NCBI RefSeq assembly: GCF_003458715.1
Contig: NZ_QRVI01000001.1
Span: 1-64,000, forward strand
Direction: 5' to 3'
Length of the DNA stretch: 64,000 nucleotides
DNA from: Eubacterium sp. AF22-8LB
GTDB taxonomy: Bacteria; Bacillota_I; Bacilli_A; Erysipelotrichales; Erysipelotrichaceae
The position numbers and the translations under genes are program-made. Position 1 is the stretch's first letter. Every line of letters starts with the position of its first letter. The notes beneath the pieces were generated by a model, which searched no databases, had not been told where the DNA came from, and saw only the letters and a program-made list of their open reading frames with translations. Positions 1-8,164 of this stretch are shown here, piece by piece.

Positions 1-140
1 ACCTTGAATAAAGGCTTTCTAGCACTTTTTACTTTTTCAACTGTCAAACTCGGGATAATTTTATGATATGCAACTATAATTTTAAAATTATTTTATTATG
101 GTTTTATTATACTAGTAAAATAAAATAATCTTACCTATAC
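1..140. other. AT-rich stretch without a recognisable gene
   Basis: I see no supported coding region here. The 11-bp string CAACTGTCAAA at 38-48 recurs in the same orientation at 370-380, so the two copies bracket the truncated Nudix fragment. They may be remnants of a duplication or of a mobile element, but I see no transposase and no inverted ends. An in-frame stop at 126-128 closes the frame of the following fragment. Confidence 0.4.
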
Positions 141-290
141 ATGAACAACTTCATTTGTACAATCTTTAAAGGAAAACAAACCCTATTAGAACATGAATCC
201 GCCAAATGGCTATCTAAAGAAACTTTAGATTTAGTAGACTGGCTACCTGCAGATTTAGGATTAATAGCTAAATTAAAGAAAATATTATAA
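141..290 (+). pseudogene. C-terminal remnant of a Nudix (MutT-type) hydrolase
   Basis: The 49-residue frame contains LLEHESAKWLSKETLDLVDW followed by LPADLGLIAKLKKIL. This matches the conserved C-terminal end of small 8-oxo-dGTP or NTP pyrophosphohydrolases of the MutT family, where EHE-A-WL and DWLPAD are typical. A full protein is about 130 residues. The N-terminal half with the Nudix box (GX5EX7REUXEEXGU) is missing, and a stop codon lies just upstream in frame at 126-128. No good ribosome-binding site precedes the ATG. I read it as a decayed gene tail rather than a functional gene. The family call rests on memory of the C-terminal motif. Confidence 0.6.
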
Positions 291-400
291 TCCCATACAA
301 CATTTTATTCATACTAAAAACATCTATTTTTACTTTATATAATGCATATACAGCAATTTTCATACAATCCAACTGTCAAAAAAAGAATAGCTCAAACGAA

Positions 401-556
401 CTATCCTTTCTTTGGTTGAATCCAATATATACTTTCTGCGACACGAACCTTCAAGCCATCCATTATCATTTCTTTTTGTTGAAAGTTAGCCAAAACATTC
501 AAACGATTCCAGAAAGTCCTTTCGCAAGTGGATTTCCCATCAATAAAACATTCCAT
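401..556 (-). CDS. small unassigned ORF, 51 residues, possibly a gene remnant
   Basis: The frame reads MECFIDGKSTCERTFWNRLN at its start and ends in YWIQPKKG. It is open upstream to about 614 without another ATG, and the upstream residues (SGFRIFYDSPRGRRK) look protein-like, so it may be the C-terminal end of a longer, damaged gene. Its stop codon lies in a short hairpin (GGATAG...CTATTC) followed by a run of T on the minus strand at about 381-410, which looks like an intrinsic terminator. I do not recognise the family. It could be a fragment of a mobile-element or accessory protein. The reading is weak beyond the intact frame and the terminator. Confidence 0.3.
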   Translation of the reverse strand: MECFIDGKSTCERTFWNRLNVLANFQQKEMIMDGLKVRVAESIYWIQPKKG

Positions 557-635
557 TTTGCGTCTCCCTCGAGGACTATCATAGAATATTCTGAATCCGC
601 TTACAAGTCTTGATTTTTTTTATTTTTATGATTCC

Positions 636-845
636 TTATTTTACTGAAACAACTGTATATCCAGCATTTGTAACGGCATCAATCAACGTTTGATCTGTAA
701 CGTTTTCTGTACAATTTAATGTAGCTGTTTTTTCATCTAAACTAACCACTACATCACTGACACCCTCAATCTTACTTAGGGCATCCTTTACGTGTGCCAC
801 ACAATGCATGCACATCATACCATCTACTGTTACTACTTTTTTCAT
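636..845 (-). CDS. copZ: probable internal translation product: CopZ-type copper chaperone (in-frame start inside copA)
   Basis: Within copA, in the same frame, a perfect Shine-Dalgarno AAGGAGG (860-854) stands 8 nt before an ATG at 845. Starting there gives a 69-residue protein beginning MKKVVTVDGMMCMHC, exactly the size and layout of free CopZ chaperones: one ferredoxin-like HMA domain with the MxCxxC copper site. The codons around the start encode EYKEEKKM, a charged linker. What I see is the ribosome-binding site, the start and the domain boundary coinciding. That a separate CopZ is made is inference. In E. coli a free chaperone is made from copA by a different route, a programmed frameshift. 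It may instead be a fossil of a fused copA-copZ gene pair. Confidence 0.6.
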   Translation of the reverse strand: MKKVVTVDGMMCMHCVAHVKDALSKIEGVSDVVVSLDEKTATLNCTENVTDQTLIDAVTNAGYTVVSVK

Positions 846-3356
846 TTTCTTTTCCTCCTTATATTCAACGGGAATATAACCCGCATCTTTAACCGCTTGC
901 TTTAAAGCAACTTCATTAACACTTTGCACATGATCAATATCAGCTTTACCCAAGTTATAATCCACATGCACCTCTCTTACATTTGGAACTTTCTTTAAAG
1001 CATTCTCAACCAACCATGCACAATGACCACAAGACATACCATCAATATGCATTGTATACGATTCTAATTCTTCACTTTGAATGTTTGGCTTAAAGAAACG
1101 TAGTCTTAATGCGTTTGTGACAACACAAACACTACTCAAAGACATACACGCCGAACCAATCATTGGTGATAATCGAAGTCCAAATGCCGGATACAATAAT
1201 CCTGCCGCAACTGGAATACCTAGAATGTTGTAGAAGAAAGCCCAGAATAGATTCATCTTAATATTCTTGATGACATCACTTGATAAATCAATGGCTGTAA
1301 CGACATCTAACAAAGAACTCTTCATTAAAATGACATCTGCACTATCTAACGCAATATCCGTTCCGGCTCCAATTGCTACACCAATATCGGCACGCATTAA
1401 GGCAGGCGCATCATTGATACCATCACCCACCATCATAACCTTCTTACCTTGTTCTTGAAGCTTACGAATCACACTCTCTTTATCTTGCGGCAATACATCA
1501 CTAATCACTTCATCCACACTTAAAGATTTACCAATCGCATTAGCCGTCTTTTGATTATCCCCCGTCAACATAACCACATGCATATTCTTCTTTTTAAACT
1601 GCTCTAAAGCAGTCTTGCTTGTAGAACGAACTGTATCTGCCACACTGACTAGTCCAATAACCTTGTTATCTTCGGCAAACAATAGTGGTGTCTGACCTAT
1701 ACTTGCATAGATATCTAAATCTGACAAGACTGTTTGATTCAGCTCGATACCATTCTCTTCAAACAATCTTTTATTACCTGCCAAATACGTATGGCCATTT
1801 AGCCTTGCCTGGATACCCCTACCAGAAATATTTGTGAAGTTTTCCGGTTGTTGAAGCTTACTATTTTTATCTTTTGCATACTCTACAATGGCCTGGCCTA
1901 AAGGATGTAAAGAACCACTCTCTAAGCTAGCCGTAATCGAAATAAAATCGTTTACACTTGTATTTGTATATAGCTTAATGCCTTGCACACTAGGCTTACC
2001 CGAAGTAATCGTACCCGTCTTATCCAATACAATCGTATCAATCGAATGTAACTGTTCTAAAATCGCAGCTGACTTAATTAAAATACCATTCTCAGCAGCC
2101 TTACCCGTACCTACCATAATCGCAACAGGTGTCGCTAAACCTAAAGCACAAGGACAAGAAATAACTAATACACTAATCGCATTGGACAAGGCAAACTGAA
2201 TAGTTTGACCACTAATCAGCCATGCAATTCCTGTAATAACAGCTATTATAATAACAACCGGAACAAATACACCGCTCACTTTATCAGCCAATCTTGCGAT
2301 TGGTGCTTTTGAATTTCCTGCATCATCCACCAATTGAATGATTTTCGCTAACGTAGTATCTTGACCTACCTTTTCAGCTTCAAACTGAAATGTACCATTC
2401 TCATTCATTGTCGCTGAGATAACAGAATCCCCTATATTCTTTTCCACAGGAAGACTCTCACCTGTAATAGCCGACTGATCCACATAACCCGTACCCGAAA
2501 TCACTCTTCCATCTACAGGAATTCTTTGTCCCGGACGAATCAAGACAATATCATGTTTTTGAATACTTTCACTTGATACAACAACCTCTTTACCATCCTT
2601 TAAGATTGTTGCATTCTTCGGAGCCAAATCCACCAATTTATCTAAGGCATCACTCGTTTTCGCCTTGGATCTAGACTCTAAATACTTTCCAACACTGACC
2701 AAAGTCACAATTGTTGCAGCAGATTCAAAGTATAAAGAATGCATAGCCATATGTGCCATTTCCATATTTTGCACACCAAAATAATAGGCCATCTGATAAA
2801 TACCAACTAAACCATACACAAAGCTTGCCCCCGAACCTATCGCAACTAAAGAATCCATATTGGGTGCTCTTTTTATCAAAGCCTTAAAGCCTGTAATAAA
2901 GAAATGTCGTTGAATAAACAAAATAAACAAACATAGAATCAACTGTGTTAAAGCTGAAACCATCATCCATTCCATACCCTCTAGAATAGGAAGTCCAACC
3001 ATGGGTCCCATCGCAATCAACAGTAACGGAATCAATAACACTAAACTTAAAATCAATCTTTGTTTGGCATTTTTTTGATCCAATTCCACTCGATTCTGTC
3101 GATCCTGCCATTCCTTACGAAAACCAGCCTGCTCACTTTGACTAGCTCCATGTACGCTTGCTCCATAACCAATTTGATTCACCGCATCACAAATTGTCTG
3201 TTCATTCACTTTATCTTTATCAAATTCAACCTTCATCGAATTAGACAATAATGAAACATCACAACTTGTAACACCATCCAGCTTACTCACTGCTCGAGTT
3301 ACATTGGCTTGACAAGCCGCACAGGTCATACCTGTCACATCAAATTTCTCTTCCAT
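636..3356 (-). CDS. copA: copper-exporting P1B-type ATPase with one N-terminal and two C-terminal HMA domains
   Basis: A membrane ATPase that pumps Cu(I) out of the cell. In order it has an N-terminal heavy-metal domain (GMTCAAC, residues about 9-15), transmembrane helices, the TGE actuator loop (TGESLPV), the metal-binding CPC motif (ISCPCALGLATP, about residue 400), the phosphorylation site DKTGT, the HP locus (HPLGQAIV), GDGINDAPAL and the last two membrane helices. Two further HMA domains follow at the C-terminus (GMSCGHC and GMMCMHC), where most CopA proteins carry theirs only at the N-terminus. I chose the ATG at 3356 (MEEKF) because AGGTGG lies about 5 nt upstream; a GTG at 3365 is the longer alternative. 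It directly follows csoR, so the two are co-transcribed and copper-induced. The last HMA domain can probably also be made alone as CopZ. Confidence 0.95.
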   Translation of the reverse strand: MEEKFDVTGMTCAACQANVTRAVSKLDGVTSCDVSLLSNSMKVEFDKDKVNEQTICDAVNQIGYGASVHGASQSEQAGFRKEWQDRQNRVELDQKNAKQRLILSLVLLIPLLLIAMGPMVGLPILEGMEWMMVSALTQLILCLFILFIQRHFFITGFKALIKRAPNMDSLVAIGSGASFVYGLVGIYQMAYYFGVQNMEMAHMAMHSLYFESAATIVTLVSVGKYLESRSKAKTSDALDKLVDLAPKNATILKDGKEVVVSSESIQKHDIVLIRPGQRIPVDGRVISGTGYVDQSAITGESLPVEKNIGDSVISATMNENGTFQFEAEKVGQDTTLAKIIQLVDDAGNSKAPIARLADKVSGVFVPVVIIIAVITGIAWLISGQTIQFALSNAISVLVISCPCALGLATPVAIMVGTGKAAENGILIKSAAILEQLHSIDTIVLDKTGTITSGKPSVQGIKLYTNTSVNDFISITASLESGSLHPLGQAIVEYAKDKNSKLQQPENFTNISGRGIQARLNGHTYLAGNKRLFEENGIELNQTVLSDLDIYASIGQTPLLFAEDNKVIGLVSVADTVRSTSKTALEQFKKKNMHVVMLTGDNQKTANAIGKSLSVDEVISDVLPQDKESVIRKLQEQGKKVMMVGDGINDAPALMRADIGVAIGAGTDIALDSADVILMKSSLLDVVTAIDLSSDVIKNIKMNLFWAFFYNILGIPVAAGLLYPAFGLRLSPMIGSACMSLSSVCVVTNALRLRFFKPNIQSEELESYTMHIDGMSCGHCAWLVENALKKVPNVREVHVDYNLGKADIDHVQSVNEVALKQAVKDAGYIPVEYKEEKKMKKVVTVDGMMCMHCVAHVKDALSKIEGVSDVVVSLDEKTATLNCTENVTDQTLIDAVTNAGYTVVSVK

Positions 3357-3365
3357 TAAAACCAC

Positions 3366-3659
3366 CTACTTTAACTTCTTTACTAAATCCATAACCTCAC
3401 TCATGATTTCTGCATTTCCATTCTGTACATCCTCAACAACACACGTATTCAAGTGTTCTTGCAAAACAATATATCCAAATGCCTGCAGAGCACTTTCTAC
3501 CGCTGCTACCTGCACTAAGATATCGCCACAATAACGATTCTCCTTCAACATATTCTCAATTCCATTGAGTTGTCCAACCATACGATGAAGACGATTCGAT
3601 AATTGCTTAATTTCCTGTTCACTTCTAGGTTGATGCTTTTTATGACAACACGCACTCAT
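3366..3659 (-). CDS. csoR: CsoR-family copper-sensing repressor
   Basis: A small all-helical DNA-binding repressor of about 97 residues that releases its operator when it binds Cu(I). The family signature is visible: a Cys in NRYCGDI and the His-x3-Cys pair in EHLNTC, which together form the trigonal Cu(I) site of CsoR. The N-terminus carries an extra CC-H motif (SACCHKKH). I prefer the ATG at 3659 over the GTG at 3668, because GAGGTG lies 6 nt upstream of it. It is the first gene of the csoR-copA unit, and its promoter contains the expected palindrome. Homologues sensing other metals or sulfide (CstR, RcnR) keep different ligand sets, so copper fits best with copA next door. Confidence 0.9.
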   Translation of the reverse strand: MSACCHKKHQPRSEQEIKQLSNRLHRMVGQLNGIENMLKENRYCGDILVQVAAVESALQAFGYIVLQEHLNTCVVEDVQNGNAEIMSEVMDLVKKLK

Positions 3660-3677
3660 TGACCTCACCTCGAAATA

Positions 3678-3706
3678 ATAATATACCCCCTATAGGTATA
3701 TTTCAA
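3678..3706 (-). promoter_or_regulatory. csoR-copA promoter with an embedded CsoR operator
   Basis: On the minus strand TTGAAA (3706-3701) and TATTAT (3683-3678) are separated by exactly 17 bp. The spacer is a GC-tract palindrome of the CsoR type, TATACCTATAGGGGGTATA (3700-3682), so a bound repressor would lie between the -35 and -10 boxes. The operator form (A/T flanks around a C-rich/G-rich core) is that of known CsoR sites. The repression mechanism is inferred from position. Confidence 0.8.
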
Positions 3707-3748
3707 GTGATATGATTTGTGGCATAATAAAAGAAAGGAAATAAGCAT

Positions 3749-4126
3749 ATGAAATATAATTATTACGTGTACCTGCCAAGAATTGGAACGGTTCTTGTGA
3801 TGTTTTTAACGTGCTGTGCACTCTTCTCAAAAGAAATATTTTTCAATATAATCTATCTGATTTTTGTCGTGCTCTTTAGCCAAGTTTTATTTATATATGA
3901 AAAAAGACTATTAAAAAACAATGAACCACAATACGAAAAAATAAGTTTTCGCGATTCATTGTTGATGTATCCGATTCTATTAAAAATTGAACTATTCCTA
4001 TTTGCGATTGTCAGCCTCTTTAGTGTACTGATTCTTCTATGCATCAATAAAACCATTATGGCATTGATCACATTTGGAGTTATCACAATTATTATTTCAC
4101 TCTATCTAAACATGCGAAGACACTAG
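3749..4126 (+). CDS. small integral membrane protein of unknown function
   Basis: A 125-residue hydrophobic protein with about four predicted membrane segments (roughly residues 10-27, 29-50, 75-97, 99-120) and a charged loop (EKRLLKNNEPQYEKISFRD) between the second and third. It ends in the basic stretch NMRRH. The start has AAAGGAAA about 9 nt upstream. It stands alone, transcribed divergently from csoR, and its last codon overlaps the end of kdpE, which converges on it. No motif identifies a function. It could be an accessory membrane protein of the copper or potassium genes on either side, but nothing in the sequence shows that. Confidence 0.65.
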   Translation: MKYNYYVYLPRIGTVLVMFLTCCALFSKEIFFNIIYLIFVVLFSQVLFIYEKRLLKNNEPQYEKISFRDSLLMYPILLKIELFLFAIVSLFSVLILLCINKTIMALITFGVITIIISLYLNMRRH

Positions 4127-4836
4127 TCTTCCTTTTTTTCTGCCTGACGCAACATACGATATCCAACACCCACATGCGTCTGAATATATTTCGGATTCGA
4201 AGTATCCGGCTCAATCTTTTTACGTAAAGTTGCCATAAACACTCTTAAGCTTGGGGTCTCTGTACCCTGAACACTGCCCCATACTTCTTGCATGATATAA
4301 TTATGTGTCAACACCTTATCTGTATTCTTTGCCAAAACACATAATAATTTGTATTCAATAGGTGTTAAGTGAATCTCACGTCCATTCTCATATACACAGC
4401 CTTGGGCATAATTGATTGTAAGATTTCCATTCTCATAAACACTCTTATTGACACTTGTGGTCTGGCTATTATTTAATCGACGAATCGTTACACGAAGTCT
4501 AGCTAACAATTCATCAACTGAAAAAGGTTTTGTCAAATAATCATCAGCACCAAGATCAAGAGCCTTTACCTTATCTTGATCTTCACTTCTTGCCGAAACC
4601 ACAATAATTGGAATATTAGACCATGAACGAACCTTTTGAATCACTTCCAATCCATCCATATCTGGCAATCCTAAATCAAGAAGCATAATATCTGGATTGT
4701 AAGAAAGGACACTCATAATGCCTTGTTTAGCCGTCTTCGCCAAGCGAAACTGATAATTTTCCATTTCCAAAGTTGTCGTAATTAAATTTCCTACCGCAAC
4801 ATCATCTTCAATTACCAATATCTGAACTTTATTCAT
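4123..4836 (-). CDS. kdpE: KdpE-like OmpR/PhoB-family response regulator
   Basis: Residues 1-115 form a receiver domain with the acidic pocket (IEDD), the phospho-acceptor Asp in MLLDLGLPD, and the conserved Lys in LTKPF. Residues about 140-232 form a winged-helix DNA-binding domain (HLTPIEYKLLCVLA, RVFMATLRKKIEPD, VGVGYRM). Its start overlaps the end of the sensor kinase gene by 8 nt, with GAGGTG in front, so the pair is translationally coupled. Kdp regulators normally activate kdpFABC under potassium limitation. No kdpFABC is present here, so the likely target is the adjacent trkH-trkA system through the TTAACA repeats upstream. The family call is firm; the target is inferred. Confidence 0.85.
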   Translation of the reverse strand: MNKVQILVIEDDVAVGNLITTTLEMENYQFRLAKTAKQGIMSVLSYNPDIMLLDLGLPDMDGLEVIQKVRSWSNIPIIVVSARSEDQDKVKALDLGADDYLTKPFSVDELLARLRVTIRRLNNSQTTSVNKSVYENGNLTINYAQGCVYENGREIHLTPIEYKLLCVLAKNTDKVLTHNYIMQEVWGSVQGTETPSLRVFMATLRKKIEPDTSNPKYIQTHVGVGYRMLRQAEKKED

Positions 4837-6682
4837 ACAATTTCACCTCTACTGCTTCCAACAAGAATTTAAAACAAGCTCCATGCGGATTTACATTCTC
4901 TACCCATATTTGTCCACCATGCGCTAAGACTATCGACTTACACAAAGATAAACCTAGACCCATACCTCGTCTTGTATCTCCACTATGATTATTCTCCGTA
5001 TAAAACATTTCAAACAATTGATCTGGATGTAAGACACCGTTTCCATCATCTTGGACCTCAATTAATATCTTATCTTTCATTCGCTCTGCACTTAAAGTAA
5101 TATGCGAATTTTCTGGCGTATATTTGATCGCATTATTCATTAAATTGACTAAAACCTGAATAATTAAGCGCGCATCCATATTCGCCATCAACAAATCATC
5201 CTCTAGATGCATACTGATATGATGCTTACGTTTATTACGTCCCAAATGATGAATGGCCTCTCTAAAAATATCCTCAATCATTTCTGGCTGTTGATTTAAC
5301 TGCATCGTTCCATTTTCAATACGTGTTATAAACAATAAATTTTCAACTAAATCATACAACCACATCGCATCATTATAAATATCTTGATATAATTCTTTCC
5401 TTTTTTCCGATGAGAACGCATTCTCATTTTCCATTAATAAACCTGCATTTCCAGAAATAGATGTCAATGGTGTTCTTAAATCATGTGAAATCATTCTTAA
5501 TAAATCTGCACGTAAAGCTTCCTGTTTGGCTTGCTGCTCAATCTTTAGATTTTCTAAACGAATCATTTCCTTCTCTAAAGCCATACCACACTCATCTAAT
5601 ATCGCAATCCAAAGATTCTTTTCAAACTGATCGATCTTATCCTTTAACACAATACCCACAACACCCAAGACATCATGCATTCCATTAATAGGTAAATATA
5701 AACACATAGAATCTCCATGATAGCTTGTTGTTTTTCCAGCCTCCTGCTTATTTTCATATACCCAAGCCACTATATTTGTCTCGATAGGACACTGCCCTAA
5801 TAAAATAGGTTCATCATTGTGCGGATATAATATTAAATCTGTATCTAACAACTTATGAAGTTGCTTCAACATGGAAACATAAATTGCGTTCATATCATTG
5901 GCCTTCTGCAGCATTTGCGACATCTCCAACAACACCTGTGTACGATAGACCTGTTTTGCATTTTCAAAAGATTGCTTCTTCACACGCATCGTTAATGTAC
6001 TTGAGGATAAAGCCACTACAAACATAACAATATACGTTGTGATATAGCTTGGATCACTCAACAAAGAAAAGTAGGGGTGTGTAAAGAAAAAATTAAAACA
6101 AAGTACAGAAAATAAAGAAGCTAATAAGCTATAGATATATCCACTTGTCCAAATAGATACAATCACAATACCTAAAATATAAACCATAATGGACGTAGTA
6201 ATCATAAACTGAAAGTGCATAAACATCTTACTGATCAATGTACAAACAACTAAAACGAATAATGTCTTGATTGTGTCCCTTACAGAAAAAGTAAAACGGC
6301 TCAAATCAAGATGGAAAATACGATGATAATCCTGGGGGTAATTCACAGAATAAATGTCAATATCATCTAATTTAGAAAATGCCTGCTTTGCAAGACTCTT
6401 TTCTAAAACCACACAGTTTACCTGAGATACATGAACATATTCTACAAGCTGACGAATAGGATCTTGTCCATAAAGGATTGTAACCTTGGCCCCTTTATCC
6501 TCGGCATATTTAATATTTTGTTGCAGCTGACGCTTCGAAGCCACACTCAAATTTTCATATTTAGCTGTCTGCACAAAAACAGCACTCATAGATGCATGAT
6601 TTAACTTTGCGATTTGAGCTCCCCTTTCAATTACTCTAGAATTATATTGGGAAGCCGACAAATAAATTAATACATTAGCCAT
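4829..6682 (-). CDS. kdpD: KdpD-like sensor histidine kinase lacking the N-terminal KdpD domain
   Basis: A membrane sensor of about 617 residues. It starts with a universal-stress-protein-like domain (residues 1 to about 110), then the four-helix DUF4118 membrane block (about 140-235) typical of KdpD, a GAF-like region, a HisKA domain with the phosphorylated His in MISHDLRTPLTS (about residue 398), and a HATPase domain (NLMNNAIKYTPE, DDGNG, GMGLGLSLCKS). E. coli KdpD has about 895 residues. The P-loop-containing N-terminal KdpD domain is absent here, as in several Firmicutes. I chose the ATG at 6682 (MANVLIYLSA): an extended -10 box (TGTTATACT) ends 6 nt before it, which would give a leaderless mRNA. 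A start at 6700 is possible but has no ribosome-binding site. Confidence 0.85.
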   Translation of the reverse strand: MANVLIYLSASQYNSRVIERGAQIAKLNHASMSAVFVQTAKYENLSVASKRQLQQNIKYAEDKGAKVTILYGQDPIRQLVEYVHVSQVNCVVLEKSLAKQAFSKLDDIDIYSVNYPQDYHRIFHLDLSRFTFSVRDTIKTLFVLVVCTLISKMFMHFQFMITTSIMVYILGIVIVSIWTSGYIYSLLASLFSVLCFNFFFTHPYFSLLSDPSYITTYIVMFVVALSSSTLTMRVKKQSFENAKQVYRTQVLLEMSQMLQKANDMNAIYVSMLKQLHKLLDTDLILYPHNDEPILLGQCPIETNIVAWVYENKQEAGKTTSYHGDSMCLYLPINGMHDVLGVVGIVLKDKIDQFEKNLWIAILDECGMALEKEMIRLENLKIEQQAKQEALRADLLRMISHDLRTPLTSISGNAGLLMENENAFSSEKRKELYQDIYNDAMWLYDLVENLLFITRIENGTMQLNQQPEMIEDIFREAIHHLGRNKRKHHISMHLEDDLLMANMDARLIIQVLVNLMNNAIKYTPENSHITLSAERMKDKILIEVQDDGNGVLHPDQLFEMFYTENNHSGDTRRGMGLGLSLCKSIVLAHGGQIWVENVNPHGACFKFLLEAVEVKLYE

Positions 6683-6718
6683 AAGGCTAGTATAACACAT
6701 GCATATAAAGAATCATCC

Positions 6719-6785
6719 ATCTTAACATTGTCTTAACATAGTGTTAAAATACTTTATGAAATCTTAACATAGTCTAGTGTAGAAT
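6719..6785 (+). promoter_or_regulatory. repeated TTAACA boxes in the kdpD/trkH divergent promoter region
   Basis: TTAACA occurs at 6722-6727 and 6733-6738, the variant TTAAAA at 6744-6749 (exact 11-bp steps), and TTAACA again at 6764-6769. A -10-like TAGAAT lies at 6780-6785 with no good -35 box. Direct repeats with an 11-bp period are how OmpR/PhoB-type regulators bind (B. subtilis PhoP boxes have a similar sequence). I infer a binding site for the adjacent KdpE-like regulator. PhoP is the main alternative. Confidence 0.6.
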
Positions 6786-6814
6786 GTTTTAAGATATAAG
6801 GATAGGAGCTAATT

Positions 6815-8152
6815 ATGTTTAAAAAACGTATAAATCGCATCACACCTGGACAAATGATCATCCTCAGTTTTGCGACTATGATATTCATAGGTGCCTGCTT
6901 ACTCATGCTTCCATTCTCTACAAACAATGGAAAGGGCGCCCCTTTTTTAGATGCTTTATTTACTTCAACTAGTGCTTCATGCGTTACTGGATTAATCATG
7001 CATGACACTTCACAATACTGGTCTCCATTTGGACAGTTCGTCATTTTAGCATTGATTCAAATCGGAGGTATGGGTGTTATCACAATGGCCATTCTGCTTT
7101 CTGTATTGGGAGGTAAAAAAATCGGCTTTAAACAAAGATATTTTATGCAACAATCCATTTCGGCACCAAAACTAGGTGGAATCATTCGAAATACAAAATG
7201 GATTCTAAAAGCAACGTTATTTGTCGAAGCATTCGGTGCTATTCTATTAAGCCTACGCTTCTTACCTCGCTTTGGACTGGTCAAAGGTTTATGGTATTCC
7301 ATATTCCATTCGATTTCTGCCTTTTGTAACGCAGGCTTTGATTTAATGGGCACAAAACAAGCGTATTCATCTCTAACTGGATACGCAAATGACATCTTAG
7401 TATCCAACGTCATTGCCGCTCTTATCGTACTTGGTGGTCTAGGCTTCTTTGTTTGGAAAGATATTGTTCAACACAAGTATCATTTACATAAATATTCTTT
7501 ACACTCTAAAGTTGTATTATTTACCACAGTCATTTTATTAGTATTAAGCACAATCTATTTTTATATCAATGATTTCAGCCATTGGAACATGAGCCTAGCT
7601 AATCAAATCAATGTTTCTATTTTTCAAGCCGTATCCCCAAGAACAGCCGGCTTTAATACCATTGATTTAAATCAAATGACACAAAGCAGCATATTATTTA
7701 TGACCATTTTAATGTTAATTGGAGGAAGCCCACAGGGTACTGCCGGTGGTTTTAAAACAACTACACTTGCCGTATTGATATTAAGTATTCGTGCTGTATT
7801 CAATCATAAACAAAACCCACAATGTTTCGGAAGAAGAATTTCCATGGAAACATTAAATAATGCAACAGCTCTATTTATGTTGTTTATGGTTCTATTTGTC
7901 ACTGGCGCTCTATTAATTTCAGCCTTTGATCAATTACCCATTCTTGACGCCCTATTTGAAGCGGCATCCGCCATTGGCACAGTCGGATTGACATTAGGTA
8001 TTACACCAACTCTATCAACTGCTTCTCATTGTATTTTGATTTTTTTGATGTTCTTTGGAAGAGTCGGCGGCTTAACACTACTTCTCGCCATCTCTAAACA
8101 TCAGGTTATCGCAAACGCAAATCTACCACAAGAAAATATCACAATTGGATAA
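6815..8152 (+). CDS. trkH: TrkH/KtrB-type potassium-transporting membrane subunit
   Basis: A 445-residue ion-conducting subunit of a Trk/Ktr potassium uptake system. It has four repeated M1-P-M2 units whose filter loops are visible: TSTSASCVTGL, HSISAFCNAGFD, QAVSPRTAGFN and EAASAIGTVGL, each with the conserved Gly. The size fits KtrB rather than the longer proteobacterial TrkH. The start has AGGAG about 9 nt upstream. It is followed 12 nt later by the NAD-binding subunit and faces the KdpDE-like regulators. This suggests that potassium status controls it through the shared upstream region. Confidence 0.93.
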   Translation: MFKKRINRITPGQMIILSFATMIFIGACLLMLPFSTNNGKGAPFLDALFTSTSASCVTGLIMHDTSQYWSPFGQFVILALIQIGGMGVITMAILLSVLGGKKIGFKQRYFMQQSISAPKLGGIIRNTKWILKATLFVEAFGAILLSLRFLPRFGLVKGLWYSIFHSISAFCNAGFDLMGTKQAYSSLTGYANDILVSNVIAALIVLGGLGFFVWKDIVQHKYHLHKYSLHSKVVLFTTVILLVLSTIYFYINDFSHWNMSLANQINVSIFQAVSPRTAGFNTIDLNQMTQSSILFMTILMLIGGSPQGTAGGFKTTTLAVLILSIRAVFNHKQNPQCFGRRISMETLNNATALFMLFMVLFVTGALLISAFDQLPILDALFEAASAIGTVGLTLGITPTLSTASHCILIFLMFFGRVGGLTLLLAISKHQVIANANLPQENITIG

Positions 8153-8164
8153 CAGGAGGAAAAT

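Noticed and set aside
416..613. plus-strand ORF of 65 residues
   Set aside because: No ribosome-binding site and no protein-like pattern; the opposite strand holds the better frame, with a terminator.
3357..3365. GTG at 3365 as the copA start
   Set aside because: It falls in the ribosome-binding site (AGGTGG) of the better ATG at 3356.
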